Source: an uncultured Solirubrobacterales bacterium (GTDB taxonomy: Bacteria > Actinomycetota > Thermoleophilia > Solirubrobacterales > 70-9). From it: a DNA stretch of 64,000 nt. Shown one piece after another: positions 33,595-43,139 of the stretch (position 1 is the first letter of the stretch; each line of letters opens with the position of its first letter). The notes under the pieces are model-generated. The model saw only the letters and a program-made list of their open reading frames with translations. It was not told the DNA's origin and did no database searches. Where the stretch lies: positions 1 through 64,000 of the forward strand of contig CAIZLN010000057.1 of the NCBI GenBank assembly GCA_903933815.1, in the 5' to 3' direction. The translations under genes and the position numbers were made by a program.

Positions 33595-35088
33595 ATGTCT
33601 GGCAGGACAGCCTGGGTCCTGGCTGATCAGCTTTCGCCTTCCAGCCCGGTGCTCGAAGGTGCCGACAGGGTTCTGCTGATTGAGTCCGTCGCCGGTGCGG
33701 GTCGGCTTGTTTTTCACCGCCAGAAGATTCATCTCGTCTGGTCGGCGATGCGGCATTTCGCCCGGGACCTGGAGCGTCGCGGGATCGAGGTCGACTACCG
33801 GCGAGCGTCGAGTCTCCGGGAGGGGTTGCTGGGACACATCGACGACCTCGGCCCGAGCCAGGTTGTGCTTCTCGAGCCTTCGACGATCGGCGCTGGAGAA
33901 AAGCTGAGTGCACTGGATCCGAGGGTCGAAGTGCTGGAGGACGGGCTCTTTCTCACCTCTCCGGTTGAGTTCGCCGATTGGGCATCGGAACGCAAGCAGC
34001 TCCGCATGGAGGATTTCTACCGCCGTCAGCGTCGGCGCTTCGGGTTGTTGATGGATGGCGACGAACCGCTGGGTGGGGCCTGGAACTTCGACGCCGAAAA
34101 CCGCAAGCGACCCCCGAAGGACAGCTCACCCCCGCGGCCCTACCGCCCCCGCGAGGACGAGATCGACCGCCAGGTGCGAGCGGACCTTGACGAACTGTCG
34201 GGCAACCTCCCGATGTCCGGCGTCGATGGCCCACGGATATTTCCCGCGACCCGGGCAGAGGCGCAAAGGGCGTTGAAGTCCTTCTGCGAGCAAAGACTTC
34301 CGGACTTTGGTCGCTACCAGGATGCGATGCTCGGTGGTGAACGGTTCATGTGGCACGCTCTGATTTCGAGCTCGCTCAACCTCGGCCTGCTGAGCCCGCT
34401 CGAATGCGCCCGGGCGGCTGAGGATGCCTACACGGCGGGCCGGGCACCGATCAACTCGGTCGAAGGTTTCATCCGCCAGGTCATTGGATGGCGTGAGTAT
34501 GTGTGGGGTGTGTACCGGCTGCGTGGCAGGGTGCTGGCCGGTGAAAACGCCCTCAATGCCCACGCACCCGTCCCGAAGGCCGTCACCGAACTGGATCCCG
34601 AGGCAACGGACATGGCCTGCCTGAAAGATGTCCTCACAGGCGTACGAGACACCGCTTACGCGCATCACATCGAGCGGCTGATGGTCCTGGGGAATCTGAT
34701 GCTCCTGCTCGGAGTTGAACCGCGGGCCGCCACCGAGTGGTTTCACGGTGCCTTCATCGACGGCTACGAGTGGGTGATGGCGCCGAATGTTGCCGGGATG
34801 GCTCTCTGGGCCGATGGCGGAAAGATGATGTCCAAACCGTATGCAGCATCAGGGCGCTACATCGACCGCATGTCCGATCACTGCCGCGGATGCAGGTACT
34901 CACTCGAAGATCGCACAAGCGAGGACGCGTGTCCGTTTACCGTGCTCTACTGGGACTTTCTGGATCGAAACCGGGAGATCCTTGCAGGCAACCGGCGGAT
35001 GTGGATGCCGATGAAGAACCTCGACCGGATTGAACCGGCCGAACTCGATTCCATACGGACTCGCGCTGCGCAGATTCGCGGGCTCTAG
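33595..35088 (+). CDS. phrB: FeS-BCP photolyase/cryptochrome (PhrB-type)
   Basis: The protein (497 residues) has a DASH-less N-terminal Rossmann-like domain and the FAD domain of the prokaryotic (6-4)/FeS-BCP photolyase class. The [4Fe-4S] cysteines are C342, C430, C433 and C446; their spacings (88, 3, 13) equal those of Agrobacterium PhrB (C350/C438/C441/C454, from memory). The catalytic-region histidines in YAHHIERLM (H357/H358) are kept. It should repair UV (6-4) lesions with light or act as a blue-light sensor. It starts 5 bp after the heliorhodopsin stop. Confidence 0.95.
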   Translation: MSGRTAWVLADQLSPSSPVLEGADRVLLIESVAGAGRLVFHRQKIHLVWSAMRHFARDLERRGIEVDYRRASSLREGLLGHIDDLGPSQVVLLEPSTIGAGEKLSALDPRVEVLEDGLFLTSPVEFADWASERKQLRMEDFYRRQRRRFGLLMDGDEPLGGAWNFDAENRKRPPKDSSPPRPYRPREDEIDRQVRADLDELSGNLPMSGVDGPRIFPATRAEAQRALKSFCEQRLPDFGRYQDAMLGGERFMWHALISSSLNLGLLSPLECARAAEDAYTAGRAPINSVEGFIRQVIGWREYVWGVYRLRGRVLAGENALNAHAPVPKAVTELDPEATDMACLKDVLTGVRDTAYAHHIERLMVLGNLMLLLGVEPRAATEWFHGAFIDGYEWVMAPNVAGMALWADGGKMMSKPYAASGRYIDRMSDHCRGCRYSLEDRTSEDACPFTVLYWDFLDRNREILAGNRRMWMPMKNLDRIEPAELDSIRTRAAQIRGL

Positions 35089-35139
35089 ACTCAAGGTGTC
35101 CGCACCCCGAGGGTGCACCGAGGAGAGGAGCCGTGCCAG

Positions 35140-36501
35140 ATGGACAAGCAAGTCAAGTACCTGCTCGACGAATCGCATATCCCTGATCACTGGGTCAACA
35201 TCGCTGCCGACCTTCCCGGGGAACCACTGCCTCCGCTCAACCCCGGCACTGGCCAGCCGCTCGGGCCCGAGGACCTCGCTCCGCTCTTCCCGATGGGCCT
35301 GATCGAACAGGAAGTCTCGATGGAGCCGGATATCGGCATCCCCGAAGAAGTGATCGACGCCTACCGGCTCTGGCGCCCGACGCCGCTGATCCGGGCCCGC
35401 CGCCTGGAGAAGGTGCTGGACACCCCGGCCCACATCTATTTCAAGTACGAAGGGGTTTCGCCGGCCGGTTCGCACAAGCCGAACAGCGCCATCCCCCAGG
35501 CCTGGTACAACCGCCAGGAGGGTGTGAAGAAGCTGGCAACCGAGACAGGGGCAGGCCAGTGGGGCTCTTCACTTGCGCTGGCATGCGAAATGTTCGGACT
35601 CGAGTGTGAGGTCTTCATGGTCGGCGTGAGCTATGACCAGAAGCCTTATCGCCGGGCGATGATGGAGACCTGGGGTGCCACGGTGCATCGCAGTCCTTCA
35701 CAGCTGACCGAGGCCGGCCGCGCACAAGCCGAACATGTCACCGGCAGCCTCGGGATCGCGATATCGGAGGCGGTCGAAGTGGCCGCTTCGAACGAGGACA
35801 CCAAATATGCCCTCGGCTCGGTGCTCAACCATGTCTGCCTGCATCAGACGGTGATCGGGCAGGAGGCGATCGCCCAGCTCGAGATGGCCGGGGAGTATCC
35901 GGATGTCGTGATCGGCTGCGTTGGTGGCGGATCCAATTTCGCCGGTATTGCCTTCCCTCTGCTCCGCAAGAAGCTGAAGGAAGGCCTGAACACACGCTTC
36001 CTCGGAGTCGAGCCTGCAGCCTGTCCGACCATGACCCAGGGTACCTACGCCTACGACTTCGGGGACACAGTCGGGATGACACCGTTGATGCCGATGTACA
36101 CGCTCGGCCATGACTTCGTTCCGCCACCCGTACATGCTGGCGGCCTGCGCTACCACGGCGTCGCACCGGTTCTGGCGGCGCTGGTCAAGGAGGGGCTGGT
36201 CGAGGCCCAGGCGATTCCCCAGACCGAGGCTTTCGCTGCGGCGATCACTTTCGCCCGGGCTGAAGGAATCATTCCGGCTCCGGAGCCGACCCACGCCATC
36301 CGGGCGGTCTTCAACGAAGCCGAAAAGGCGAAGCAGGAAGGTGACGAGCGGGTGATTCTGTTCAATCTGTGCGGACACGGTCATCTGGATCTGGCCGCCT
36401 ACCAGAGCTACCTGTCCGGCGAACTGGTCGATCTCGAGTTCTCCGAGGCCGAGATGGATCGGGCTCTGGAAGGTCTGCCGGAGGCTCCTTCAGTGGCCTG
36501 A
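35140..36501 (+). CDS. trpB2: TrpB2-type tryptophan-synthase-beta-like PLP enzyme
   Basis: The 453-residue enzyme has a PLP-binding K113 in [11 protein letters not shown], a Gly-rich phosphate loop (VGGGSNFAG) and the conserved ESxxQ-like core of the TrpB2 subgroup (TrpB-like proteins not paired with TrpA). It can make tryptophan from serine and indole or act on related substrates. ATG at 35140 is favoured over GTG at 35113; AGGAG lies upstream at somewhat long spacing. It follows the photolyase gene by 51 bp on the same strand and may be co-transcribed. Confidence 0.9.
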   Translation: MDKQVKYLLDESHIPDHWVNIAADLPGEPLPPLNPGTGQPLGPEDLAPLFPMGLIEQEVSMEPDIGIPEEVIDAYRLWRPTPLIRARRLEKVLDTPAHIYFKYEGVSPAGSHKPNSAIPQAWYNRQEGVKKLATETGAGQWGSSLALACEMFGLECEVFMVGVSYDQKPYRRAMMETWGATVHRSPSQLTEAGRAQAEHVTGSLGIAISEAVEVAASNEDTKYALGSVLNHVCLHQTVIGQEAIAQLEMAGEYPDVVIGCVGGGSNFAGIAFPLLRKKLKEGLNTRFLGVEPAACPTMTQGTYAYDFGDTVGMTPLMPMYTLGHDFVPPPVHAGGLRYHGVAPVLAALVKEGLVEAQAIPQTEAFAAAITFARAEGIIPAPEPTHAIRAVFNEAEKAKQEGDERVILFNLCGHGHLDLAAYQSYLSGELVDLEFSEAEMDRALEGLPEAPSVA

Positions 36502-36987
36502 ACGCCTTGCCAGGCCGGCAGCGGTCTGGCCGAGTACATGCTGGTACCTCACAGTCGGCTGCTGATCCCACTTGACGACCTTGACCCAAGGGATGCCGCA
36601 CCGCTCTCCGATACAGCCCTGACTCCTTACCACGCGATAAAGCGGTCTCTCCATCGCCTGACCCCGGGTTCGACCGCAGTCGTGGTCGGCTCCGAGTCTA
36701 CGCTCGCTCTCGCAGGGCAGGCCCTCGCCTTTGAAGGTGACCTGACTTTGCTGGGGCTGGCGGGCGGCACGATCGAATACGGGGCCATGACGCTGCCTTG
36801 GGGTGCCCGGATCGCAACTACTTACTGGGGAACTGCTGCCGAGTTGATGGAAGTACTCAACCTGGCTCAATCGGGGAGCATCGAAATAAGGACGGAGAGG
36901 GTCCCCCTTGAAGGTGTTGCCGATGCTTACGCCCGGCTGGCCCGGGGCGAGGTAGAGAGTCGAATCGTTGCCTGGCCGTCAGGCTGA
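36502..36987 (+). pseudogene. Remnant of a medium-chain (zinc-type) alcohol dehydrogenase
   Basis: The frame opens directly after the TrpB2 stop with residues reading GLAEYMLVPHSRLLIPL, then the family segment TALTPYHAIKRSLHRLTPGSTAVVVG. The catalytic GroES-like N-terminus is absent. Right after VVVG the text continues with SESTLALAGQALAFEGDL, so about 65 residues of the Rossmann fold (including GxGGxG and cofactor loop) are missing. An ATG at 36538 gives a 149-residue ORF, but it cannot be a working enzyme. Confidence 0.75.
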
Positions 36988-36988
36988 G

Positions 36989-37200
36989 TCAGGCGCGAGG
37001 CAAAACCATTACCGGACAGTGGACTTCGCGCATCAGTTCGGAGGTGACTGAACCGAGCAGTACCCGGCGCAGGGGTCCGTAGCCACGCGATCCGACACAG
37101 AGCATGTCCAGCCCGTTGGCAGACTGTCGACGCAGCTCTTCGGAGGCCGCACTCAGGGATGTCTCATACGCCAGGCAGCAGTTGCCGGCCCGAAGGAGTC
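36989..37200 (-). pseudogene. C-terminal remnant of a universal stress protein (UspA)
   Basis: About 60 residues match a UspA C-terminus: ASEELRRQSANGLDMLCVGSRGYGPLRRVLLGSV and REVHCPVMVLPR, which include the ATP-binding GxxGxxxxxxLGS-type loop. The N-terminal half is absent, and the upstream part of this frame overlaps the ferric-reductase-like gene. It is a decayed gene at the edge of the redox cluster. Confidence 0.7.
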
Positions 37201-37209
37201 CCCGGGGGA

Positions 37210-37782
37210 TTAACCGGTGCCCGGCGCCTTCACCCGGGCTGCTGGTCCGCCCGGACGCTGACCCAGTCTCATGCCCAGGAGCACGAGTGCCGGCAGCGAT
37301 ACCAGGGCTACCGGAATCTGAAGCCAGAGTTCGCCGGCATCGGTGCCGGCACCGAATGTGTGAAAGATCCCGAGGATCCAGAAAAGCGCGGTAAACCGGT
37401 GGGCGGTTCGCCAGCGGGCCGGTCCGATCCATTTGCGGGCGTAGTAGCTCAGCCCGAGCAGGACCATGCCGTATCCGGAAATAATTCCGACTCCGGTCCA
37501 GAAGGGCCGATATGAAAGCTGAAACGGGATGGCAATGCCCGCGAGTCCGGGGTTCAGCCAGGGATCCCAGAGCAGAAGCAGTCCGTGGGCGACAATTGCC
37601 ACGATCGTTGCAATCGAAAGCGCTTCATGGAGGGGCTTCATCTCACCGAACCTGCCCAGCTTGATCAATCGCCCTCTTCCGGCAAGAAGCCCCGAAGTGA
37701 CGGATAGGCCAGCCAGGAGAATTGCGGCGATTCCGGTTCCCCGGCTGAGGATCCACCAGATGTGTAATCCGTTACCGCTCAT
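37210..37782 (-). CDS. Ferric-reductase-like (MsrQ/YedZ-type) heme membrane protein
   Basis: The 190-residue protein has about six membrane helices and paired histidines suitable for two hemes (H52 and H66 in LHEALSIATIVAIVAHG; two more in TAHRFTALFWILGIFHTFG). It fits the ferric-reductase-like/YedZ family that carries electrons across the membrane. It overlaps the apbE gene by 4 bp, indicating an operon with a flavin-transfer enzyme. The specific acceptor is unknown. Confidence 0.78.
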   Translation of the reverse strand: MSGNGLHIWWILSRGTGIAAILLAGLSVTSGLLAGRGRLIKLGRFGEMKPLHEALSIATIVAIVAHGLLLLWDPWLNPGLAGIAIPFQLSYRPFWTGVGIISGYGMVLLGLSYYARKWIGPARWRTAHRFTALFWILGIFHTFGAGTDAGELWLQIPVALVSLPALVLLGMRLGQRPGGPAARVKAPGTG

Positions 37783-38741
37783 CGCTCCACCTCCTGAAGT
37801 TCCACGCAGTCTCCAATGGCGATCAGGCGGCCGTCTGCGAGAACGGCCAGCCCTCCGTGAACCAGCCAGTCGGCGGCGGCCTCCGGACCGGCCAGCAGCG
37901 CCGCCTTCGCACGGATCTCAGCCTCTACGCCGGTCGGGGCAATCGCCGTCACCTGCACTACGCCGGTGTGCGCCGGCCTGCCCGACGACGGATCAATCAG
38001 ATGGTGAGCAGCCTGGCCCTTGTCGTCTGTCCAGGAACGCCGGGTGATTCCGCTGGTTGCGATGGCGCCCTCTGCCAGGCGGATGGTCGCCAACGACCCA
38101 CTGTCTTCGTCGGGTGATGCGACCAGGACATCGCGAATGATTCCCGCTGTTCCGCCGAACCGGATGTCACCGACGCAACTGACGGCGAATGATTCGAGGT
38201 TCTGTAGTGCTTCGGCTCCGATGTCAGCCGCGAGTCCCTTGCCTATACCCCCGCTGTCGAGCCTGACTCCGGGTGGCCTGACGACCGTTCCGGAATCCTG
38301 ATCGACCGAAACCTCACGCCATTTCGAGGCGGGGTCTGCGCCCCCTTCCCGCCTCCCGATCTCGGTTGCCTGAAGGCCTTCGGGGGCTGCCTTACGCTTC
38401 CTGGAATCGAATGATTCGTTGTAGCCGGCCTGCTCCACCGCGCCGATGCAGGTTGCGTCGACCAGGCCACCGCTCAGTTCGCCGGCGTAGCCGACCAGGT
38501 CGGCGAACCGCAGCATGAGGGGACTTGAAGGCACGGCTGGACGCGGGTCCCGGTTGAGCCGGCTGAGCTCGCTGTCCGGTTCGAATCTGGTCAGGCGACG
38601 ATGCAGCTCACCGATGGCGCTTTCAGCACTGTTGATCGCCGACTGCCCCCCCGCACCGGTCGCCCGGATGTCGACAGTCCCGCCGAGCGCCGGGAACTGG
38701 CGGGCTGTCTCAACTGCCACAGCAGGCTCGGTCTGGTTCAT
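37779..38741 (-). CDS. apbE: ApbE FAD:protein FMN transferase
   Basis: The protein (about 320 residues from ATG at 38741) has the ApbE fold: FEPDSELSRLNRD, LRFADLVGYAGELSGGLVDATC, RLDSGGIGKGLAAD and HHLIDPSSGRPAHTG. It attaches FMN to threonine or serine of target proteins. An upstream ATG at 38879 would run into the next gene and is not preferred. It is followed by the ferric-reductase-like gene (4-bp overlap). No FMN-binding-domain gene is seen next to it, so its target is not obvious. Confidence 0.85.
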   Translation of the reverse strand: MNQTEPAVAVETARQFPALGGTVDIRATGAGGQSAINSAESAIGELHRRLTRFEPDSELSRLNRDPRPAVPSSPLMLRFADLVGYAGELSGGLVDATCIGAVEQAGYNESFDSRKRKAAPEGLQATEIGRREGGADPASKWREVSVDQDSGTVVRPPGVRLDSGGIGKGLAADIGAEALQNLESFAVSCVGDIRFGGTAGIIRDVLVASPDEDSGSLATIRLAEGAIATSGITRRSWTDDKGQAAHHLIDPSSGRPAHTGVVQVTAIAPTGVEAEIRAKAALLAGPEAAADWLVHGGLAVLADGRLIAIGDCVELQEVER

Positions 38742-38787
38742 GGGATCACTGGAGCTTTCGATTGCCGTGTCGGATTGAAAGAGGTTC

Positions 38788-39165
38788 TCATGACTGGCTC
38801 GTTTCAAGTGGCGTCGTCGAGGTTGAAGTTGAGCTGGAGCTCGAGCTTGAGTAACCCTTGTTGTATTCATCGTCTTCATCGCTCGTCAGTGCGGTGACTG
38901 CGCCGAGCGCCAGCGTAACGATCATCTCGGCTGTTCCGAGTTTTTCGGGCTCACTGTCGGCCGAGGAAGAGTTGACCAGTGCTATCTGATCTCCCTGCGG
39001 ATCTGCTGGCTGGTCGAGCTGGGTGCGGGCAAGTATCACTCCGCTGAATACTGCCGTCAGGGTGGCCGCCGCGATCGCCACGCGGCGACGGATGTTCCTG
39101 ATTCGTGCGGCTCTGGCCTGCATCTTGGCGTTGGCAAGTTCTCTGGGTGTCAGTTCTTCGTTCAT
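38788..39165 (-). CDS. Small membrane-anchored protein with Ser/Thr-rich tail
   Basis: This 125-residue protein has a basic cytoplasmic N-terminus (RNIRRRV), one membrane helix (about 35-55), a second weak hydrophobic stretch and a C-terminal Ser/Thr-rich tail. I recognise no domain. It lies 46 bp upstream of apbE on the same strand. An ApbE-flavinylation target is one idea, but the classical motif is not seen. Confidence 0.5.
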   Translation of the reverse strand: MNEELTPRELANAKMQARAARIRNIRRRVAIAAATLTAVFSGVILARTQLDQPADPQGDQIALVNSSSADSEPEKLGTAEMIVTLALGAVTALTSDEDDEYNKGYSSSSSSSTSTSTTPLETSQS

Positions 39166-39267
39166 GGAAGAAAGGTTGACTGCGCCGACACTGGCCAAAT
39201 TAAGAACTGCGTGAGAGTCTTCTTATCTTTGTGACCCGCATCTTCTTTGCCTCTAGCATGCCTCTCG

Positions 39268-39942
39268 ATGCGAATCCTGGTGGTTGAAGACGAACGTGCG
39301 ATCGCCGACTTTGTCGGGCGCGGACTCGAGTCCGAGGGTTACGCCGTTACCTGTGTTCACGATGGCGCGGAAGGTGAAGCACTCGCCCTGACCGGGCGGT
39401 TCGACCTGCTCGTGCTCGACCTGATGCTCCCGGGGCGGACCGGAATGGAAATTCTCCAGTCCTTCCGGGTCGCCGATCGGGAAACGCCGGTGATACTCCT
39501 CACCGCCAGGGCAGAGGTGTCCGACCGGGTGGCGGGTCTGGACAGCGGCGCAACCGACTACGTGACCAAGCCCTTCGCCTTTGAGGAACTGGCTGCCCGG
39601 ATCCGGACCCACCTTCGTCGCCCGGGTCAGGAGAAGCCAACCGCACTGAAGGTAGGCAGCCTTGAGATCAATCTGCTCAAACGCTCAGTGAGCCGTGGGG
39701 GACTCGACATCAGACTCTCGGCCCGCGAGTTTGACCTGCTTGCCTTCCTGATGAGGCATCCCGGGCAGGTGCTTTCGCGGGAGCAGTTGCTGAATGGCGT
39801 CTGGGGGTACGACTATGACCCGGGCACGAATGTGGTCGGTGTTTACATCGCTTACCTGCGCCGAAAGCTTTCGGTCGACGGCCTTGAGGACCCGATCGAG
39901 ACCCTGCGTTCAGTCGGATACCGGCTGCTGGAGGAAACTTGA
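39268..39942 (+). CDS. OmpR-family response regulator
   Basis: The 224-residue protein has an N-terminal receiver with phospho-acceptor D51 (LLVLDLMLPG) and K~101 in YVTKPF. The C-terminal winged-helix DNA-binding domain contains SAREFDLLAFLMRHPGQVLSREQLL and YIAYLRRKLS. ATG at 39268 starts MRILVVEDE. It shares a 4-bp overlap with the histidine kinase. It is divergent from the apbE/ferric-reductase operon, which it may control. Confidence 0.95.
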   Translation: MRILVVEDERAIADFVGRGLESEGYAVTCVHDGAEGEALALTGRFDLLVLDLMLPGRTGMEILQSFRVADRETPVILLTARAEVSDRVAGLDSGATDYVTKPFAFEELAARIRTHLRRPGQEKPTALKVGSLEINLLKRSVSRGGLDIRLSAREFDLLAFLMRHPGQVLSREQLLNGVWGYDYDPGTNVVGVYIAYLRRKLSVDGLEDPIETLRSVGYRLLEET

Positions 39943-41456
39943 TCCGGCGCCTTCCGGGGGTCGGGCTTCGAGGCCGGCTGGCTATCTCGATCGCGCTGAT
40001 CATTCTCGTCGCTCTCGGGATCACCTACCTGGCCGTTTACAGAGGCACCGGGGCAGACCTCCGCCAGCAGACCGACACGGACCTTGAGCGCGAGGCGGGC
40101 AATCTGGCACGGACACTCACTGCCGGTGAGCCGCTTGATCCATCTGAGTACATTGTTCGCGCCAGGCAACTTGTTGATTCCCAGCCGTTTGCCGCAACCT
40201 CGCGCCTCATTGCCATCTCGATCGGCGATCAGATCGTGACCAATCAGCCGGAGTTGCTCGGGCTCGCCGTGGCGTCCGGTGATTCGGACGATGAGAGCCG
40301 GAACGAACCGGGGGAGGATGAAGGCTCTGAAAGCCCCGATGAGTCTGAACAGGAAGACGAGTCTGACGACCGGGAAAGTGCGCGGAGACTGCTGACCGCG
40401 GATTCAGGCTTTTCTACAGTCGAAGTACACGATGTGGGGGATGTGAGGCTGCTGGTCAGCCCGGTTGCCCTGCCTGATGAAGGTGTGGCTGCCATAAGGG
40501 TCGGGCAACCGCTCGAATCGGTGGAACGTGCGCTGGACGGGCTCAGCCGGACCTTTCTGGTCGTTGGGCTGTTGACGCTGGTTGTGGCAGCGATTGCCGG
40601 CTGGCTGCTGGCCAGTCGCACGGCCGCACCGCTGCGGCGGATGGCTGGTGTCGCCGAGGGGGTCGACGGTGGTGACATCTCCGCCCGTATGCCGGTCGCG
40701 GAGCACAGCAAAGACGAAGTCAGCCGGCTTTCGGGGTCGTTCAACCGGATGCTGGACCGGCTGGAGGAGGCGTTTTCCCGTCAACGCGCCTTCGTGGCTG
40801 ACGCATCCCACGACCTTCGCACTCCGCTGACGATCATCAAGGGGCAGCTGGAGGTTCTGGCGCGAAATCCGGATCCTGATGCGGATGAAGTCCGGCGGGT
40901 TACGGCTCAGGTGACGGCCGCAACGGCCCGAATGGATCGCCTGATCAACGACCTGCTGCTGCTCGCCAGAGCTGATTCAGGAATTGAGGCGACCAGGGAA
41001 CCAGTCGAGCTTGCCCCGTTGCTGGCGGCCGAGGTCGAAGGAATCCGTGATGCCAGCGGGCGCGAAATTGAGGTTGGGGAGATCAGCGGTCGTCGGGTGG
41101 ATATAGACCGGGACGAGATGGCACGCGCCATCTCGAACCTTGTTTCGAATGCGGTGGCTTATGGCGGAAAAGATGGTCGGGTCCGGATTACGGCGGTGGA
41201 CCAGGGACCGAACGTGGTGATCGCCGTGGAAGACGACGGCCCCGGCGTGCCTGCCGCTATGCGGGGCCGGGTGTTTGACCGGTTCGCCCGCCTTGAGAGC
41301 TCCCGCTCCAGCGAGAGTGGTGGCTCGGGTCTGGGCCTGGCAATCGTGAAAGCGGTCGTTGAGTCACAGGGTGGGACTGTCGGCTGCTCGGCTTCGTCAC
41401 TCGGTGGGGCCCGATTTACGATCACCCTGCCTGCGGCCCGAGGGTTCCTTGCCTGA
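39939..41456 (+). CDS. Two-component sensor histidine kinase
   Basis: The 505-residue kinase has two membrane helices (about 15-34 and 205-226) around a sensor region of about 170 residues. HAMP follows at about 226-280, then HisKA with H291 (DASHDLRTPL) and a HATPase domain (N box VSNAVAYG, G1 DDGPGVP, GSGLGLAI). The sensor contains an extreme acidic Asp/Glu/Ser run at about 115-148. The TTG start overlaps the response-regulator stop. It phosphorylates the upstream regulator; the signal is unknown. Confidence 0.95.
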   Translation: MIRRLPGVGLRGRLAISIALIILVALGITYLAVYRGTGADLRQQTDTDLEREAGNLARTLTAGEPLDPSEYIVRARQLVDSQPFAATSRLIAISIGDQIVTNQPELLGLAVASGDSDDESRNEPGEDEGSESPDESEQEDESDDRESARRLLTADSGFSTVEVHDVGDVRLLVSPVALPDEGVAAIRVGQPLESVERALDGLSRTFLVVGLLTLVVAAIAGWLLASRTAAPLRRMAGVAEGVDGGDISARMPVAEHSKDEVSRLSGSFNRMLDRLEEAFSRQRAFVADASHDLRTPLTIIKGQLEVLARNPDPDADEVRRVTAQVTAATARMDRLINDLLLLARADSGIEATREPVELAPLLAAEVEGIRDASGREIEVGEISGRRVDIDRDEMARAISNLVSNAVAYGGKDGRVRITAVDQGPNVVIAVEDDGPGVPAAMRGRVFDRFARLESSRSSESGGSGLGLAIVKAVVESQGGTVGCSASSLGGARFTITLPAARGFLA

Positions 41457-41478
41457 GCGGTCAGGAATACTTCAGTCG

Positions 41479-42630
41479 ATGACAGATAACCCCACTCAGA
41501 CAATTTCTGGCCGTGTCGGCATGGTCGGCGCGGGCCAGCTGGCCCGCATGACCCAGCAGGCCGCTGTCGCTCTCGGAGTGGAGCTGACTGTGCTGGCTGA
41601 GTCGGCTGAAGATCCGGCCGTCCTTGCGGGCGCGCGTTTCAGGCAGGGCAGTCCGGCAAATATCGAAGACCTGAGACAGCTTGCCTCCCTGGTGGATGTG
41701 GTCACTTTCGATCATGAGCAGGTGGATCCGGAGCTGCTGAAGGAACTCGAGGCCGAAGGTGTGAAGCTGGCCCCGGGCGCGGCAGCAAAGCTTCACGCTC
41801 AGGACAAGCTCCACGCCCGGCGGGCTCTGGCCTCCCACGGCTTCCCGATTCCCGGCTTCGCCGAGGCTTCGACCATCGGGGAGTTCGATCAGTTCGCCGC
41901 TGAGCAGGGGTGGCCAGTGGTCGCCAAGGCACCTCGTGGGGGCTACGACGGTCGCGGAGTCTGGATGCTGGAAGACCGGGGACAGGCCGAGGAGCTCCTT
42001 GATTCGGCTTCCGGCCCGTTCTTGCTGGAGGCAATGCTCGACATCGAAATGGAGATCGCCGTCATGGTCGCTCGCTCGGCTGTCGGTGAGCTGGCCGTCT
42101 ATCCGGTAGTCGAGACCGTGCAGCGGGAGGCCATGTGCAGGGAAGTGAAAGCGCCCGCTGCGATTGACAAGGGACTGGCCGAGGAGGCCGCAGGGATCGC
42201 CACCGAAATCGCCGGTCGGATCGGACTGGTCGGGGTGATGGCGGTCGAGCTGTTCATCACACCGGGTGGACTTCTGGTGAACGAACTTGCCCTGCGTCCT
42301 CACAATTCGGGTCACTACTCGATTGAAGGCTGCGTGACCTCCCAGTTCGAGCAGCACCTGCGCGCGGTGCTTGACCTGCCGCTGGGTGAGACCTCACTGA
42401 CCGCCCCTTCGGTCGTTACGGTAAATGTGGTCGGCGGGGATTCCGAGGATGGACCTGAATCCAGACTGGCCGATGCCCTGGCGGTACCCGGTGCCCACGT
42501 TCACCTGTATGCCAAGCAGACCCGCCCAGGTCGTAAGCTGGGCCACGTTACGGTCTGCGGTCAGGATGCCGACGCCACCGCAAAGGCGGCCCGGTCAGCG
42601 GCATCCGCTCTTGAGGGGGGTTTCAGTTGA
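41479..42630 (+). CDS. purK: N5-carboxyaminoimidazole ribonucleotide synthase
   Basis: The enzyme (383 residues) has an N-terminal dinucleotide-like fold ([11 protein letters not shown]), an ATP-grasp centre ([13 protein letters not shown]) and the PurK motif [18 protein letters not shown]. It converts AIR, ATP and bicarbonate to N5-CAIR in purine synthesis. It overlaps purE by 4 bp in the TTGA style of this genome. The start at 41479 is chosen as the first ATG after the kinase stop. Confidence 0.95.
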   Translation: MTDNPTQTISGRVGMVGAGQLARMTQQAAVALGVELTVLAESAEDPAVLAGARFRQGSPANIEDLRQLASLVDVVTFDHEQVDPELLKELEAEGVKLAPGAAAKLHAQDKLHARRALASHGFPIPGFAEASTIGEFDQFAAEQGWPVVAKAPRGGYDGRGVWMLEDRGQAEELLDSASGPFLLEAMLDIEMEIAVMVARSAVGELAVYPVVETVQREAMCREVKAPAAIDKGLAEEAAGIATEIAGRIGLVGVMAVELFITPGGLLVNELALRPHNSGHYSIEGCVTSQFEQHLRAVLDLPLGETSLTAPSVVTVNVVGGDSEDGPESRLADALAVPGAHVHLYAKQTRPGRKLGHVTVCGQDADATAKAARSAASALEGGFS

Positions 42631-43139
42631 ATCAGTTCCGAGTCGGCATTGTCATGGGCAGCGATTCAGATCTGCCCGTCATGGAAGAGGCCGCGAAGGC
42701 GCTCGAGGAGTTCGCCGTCGCATATGAGGTGAGGGTGGTATCGGCTCACCGCACCCCGCACGACATGCTTGCCTGGGCAGCAGCGGCAGCGGGTGAGGGA
42801 TTCGGCGTGATCATTGCCGGTGCCGGCGGAGCGGCCCATCTCCCGGGGATGATTGCCTCGGCGACGCCGTTGCCGGTTGTCGGGGTGCCCGTTCCCCTCA
42901 AGTACCTGGACGGACTCGACTCGCTGCTGTCGATCGTTCAGATGCCGGCAGGGGTGCCGGTCGCGACCGTGGCGGTAGGTGCCGCCAGGAACGCGGGACT
43001 GCTGGCCGTCAGGATCCTCGCGGTGGGTGACCCCGCTCTCACTGAAGCTGTGAAACAGGCCCAGGCTGAGCTCGCTGAGTCGGCCAGGGCCAAAGACGAA
43101 CGTGTACGCAGGACCTTTGACCCCGATCCACCCAACTGA
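42627..43139 (+). CDS. purE: N5-carboxyaminoimidazole ribonucleotide mutase
   Basis: The 170-residue protein has the class I PurE signature: [33 protein letters not shown] and [21 protein letters not shown]. It converts N5-CAIR to CAIR, the step after PurK. The start is TTG overlapping the purK stop. The fabI remnant begins directly after its stop. Confidence 0.96.
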   Translation: MNQFRVGIVMGSDSDLPVMEEAAKALEEFAVAYEVRVVSAHRTPHDMLAWAAAAAGEGFGVIIAGAGGAAHLPGMIASATPLPVVGVPVPLKYLDGLDSLLSIVQMPAGVPVATVAVGAARNAGLLAVRILAVGDPALTEAVKQAQAELAESARAKDERVRRTFDPDPPN

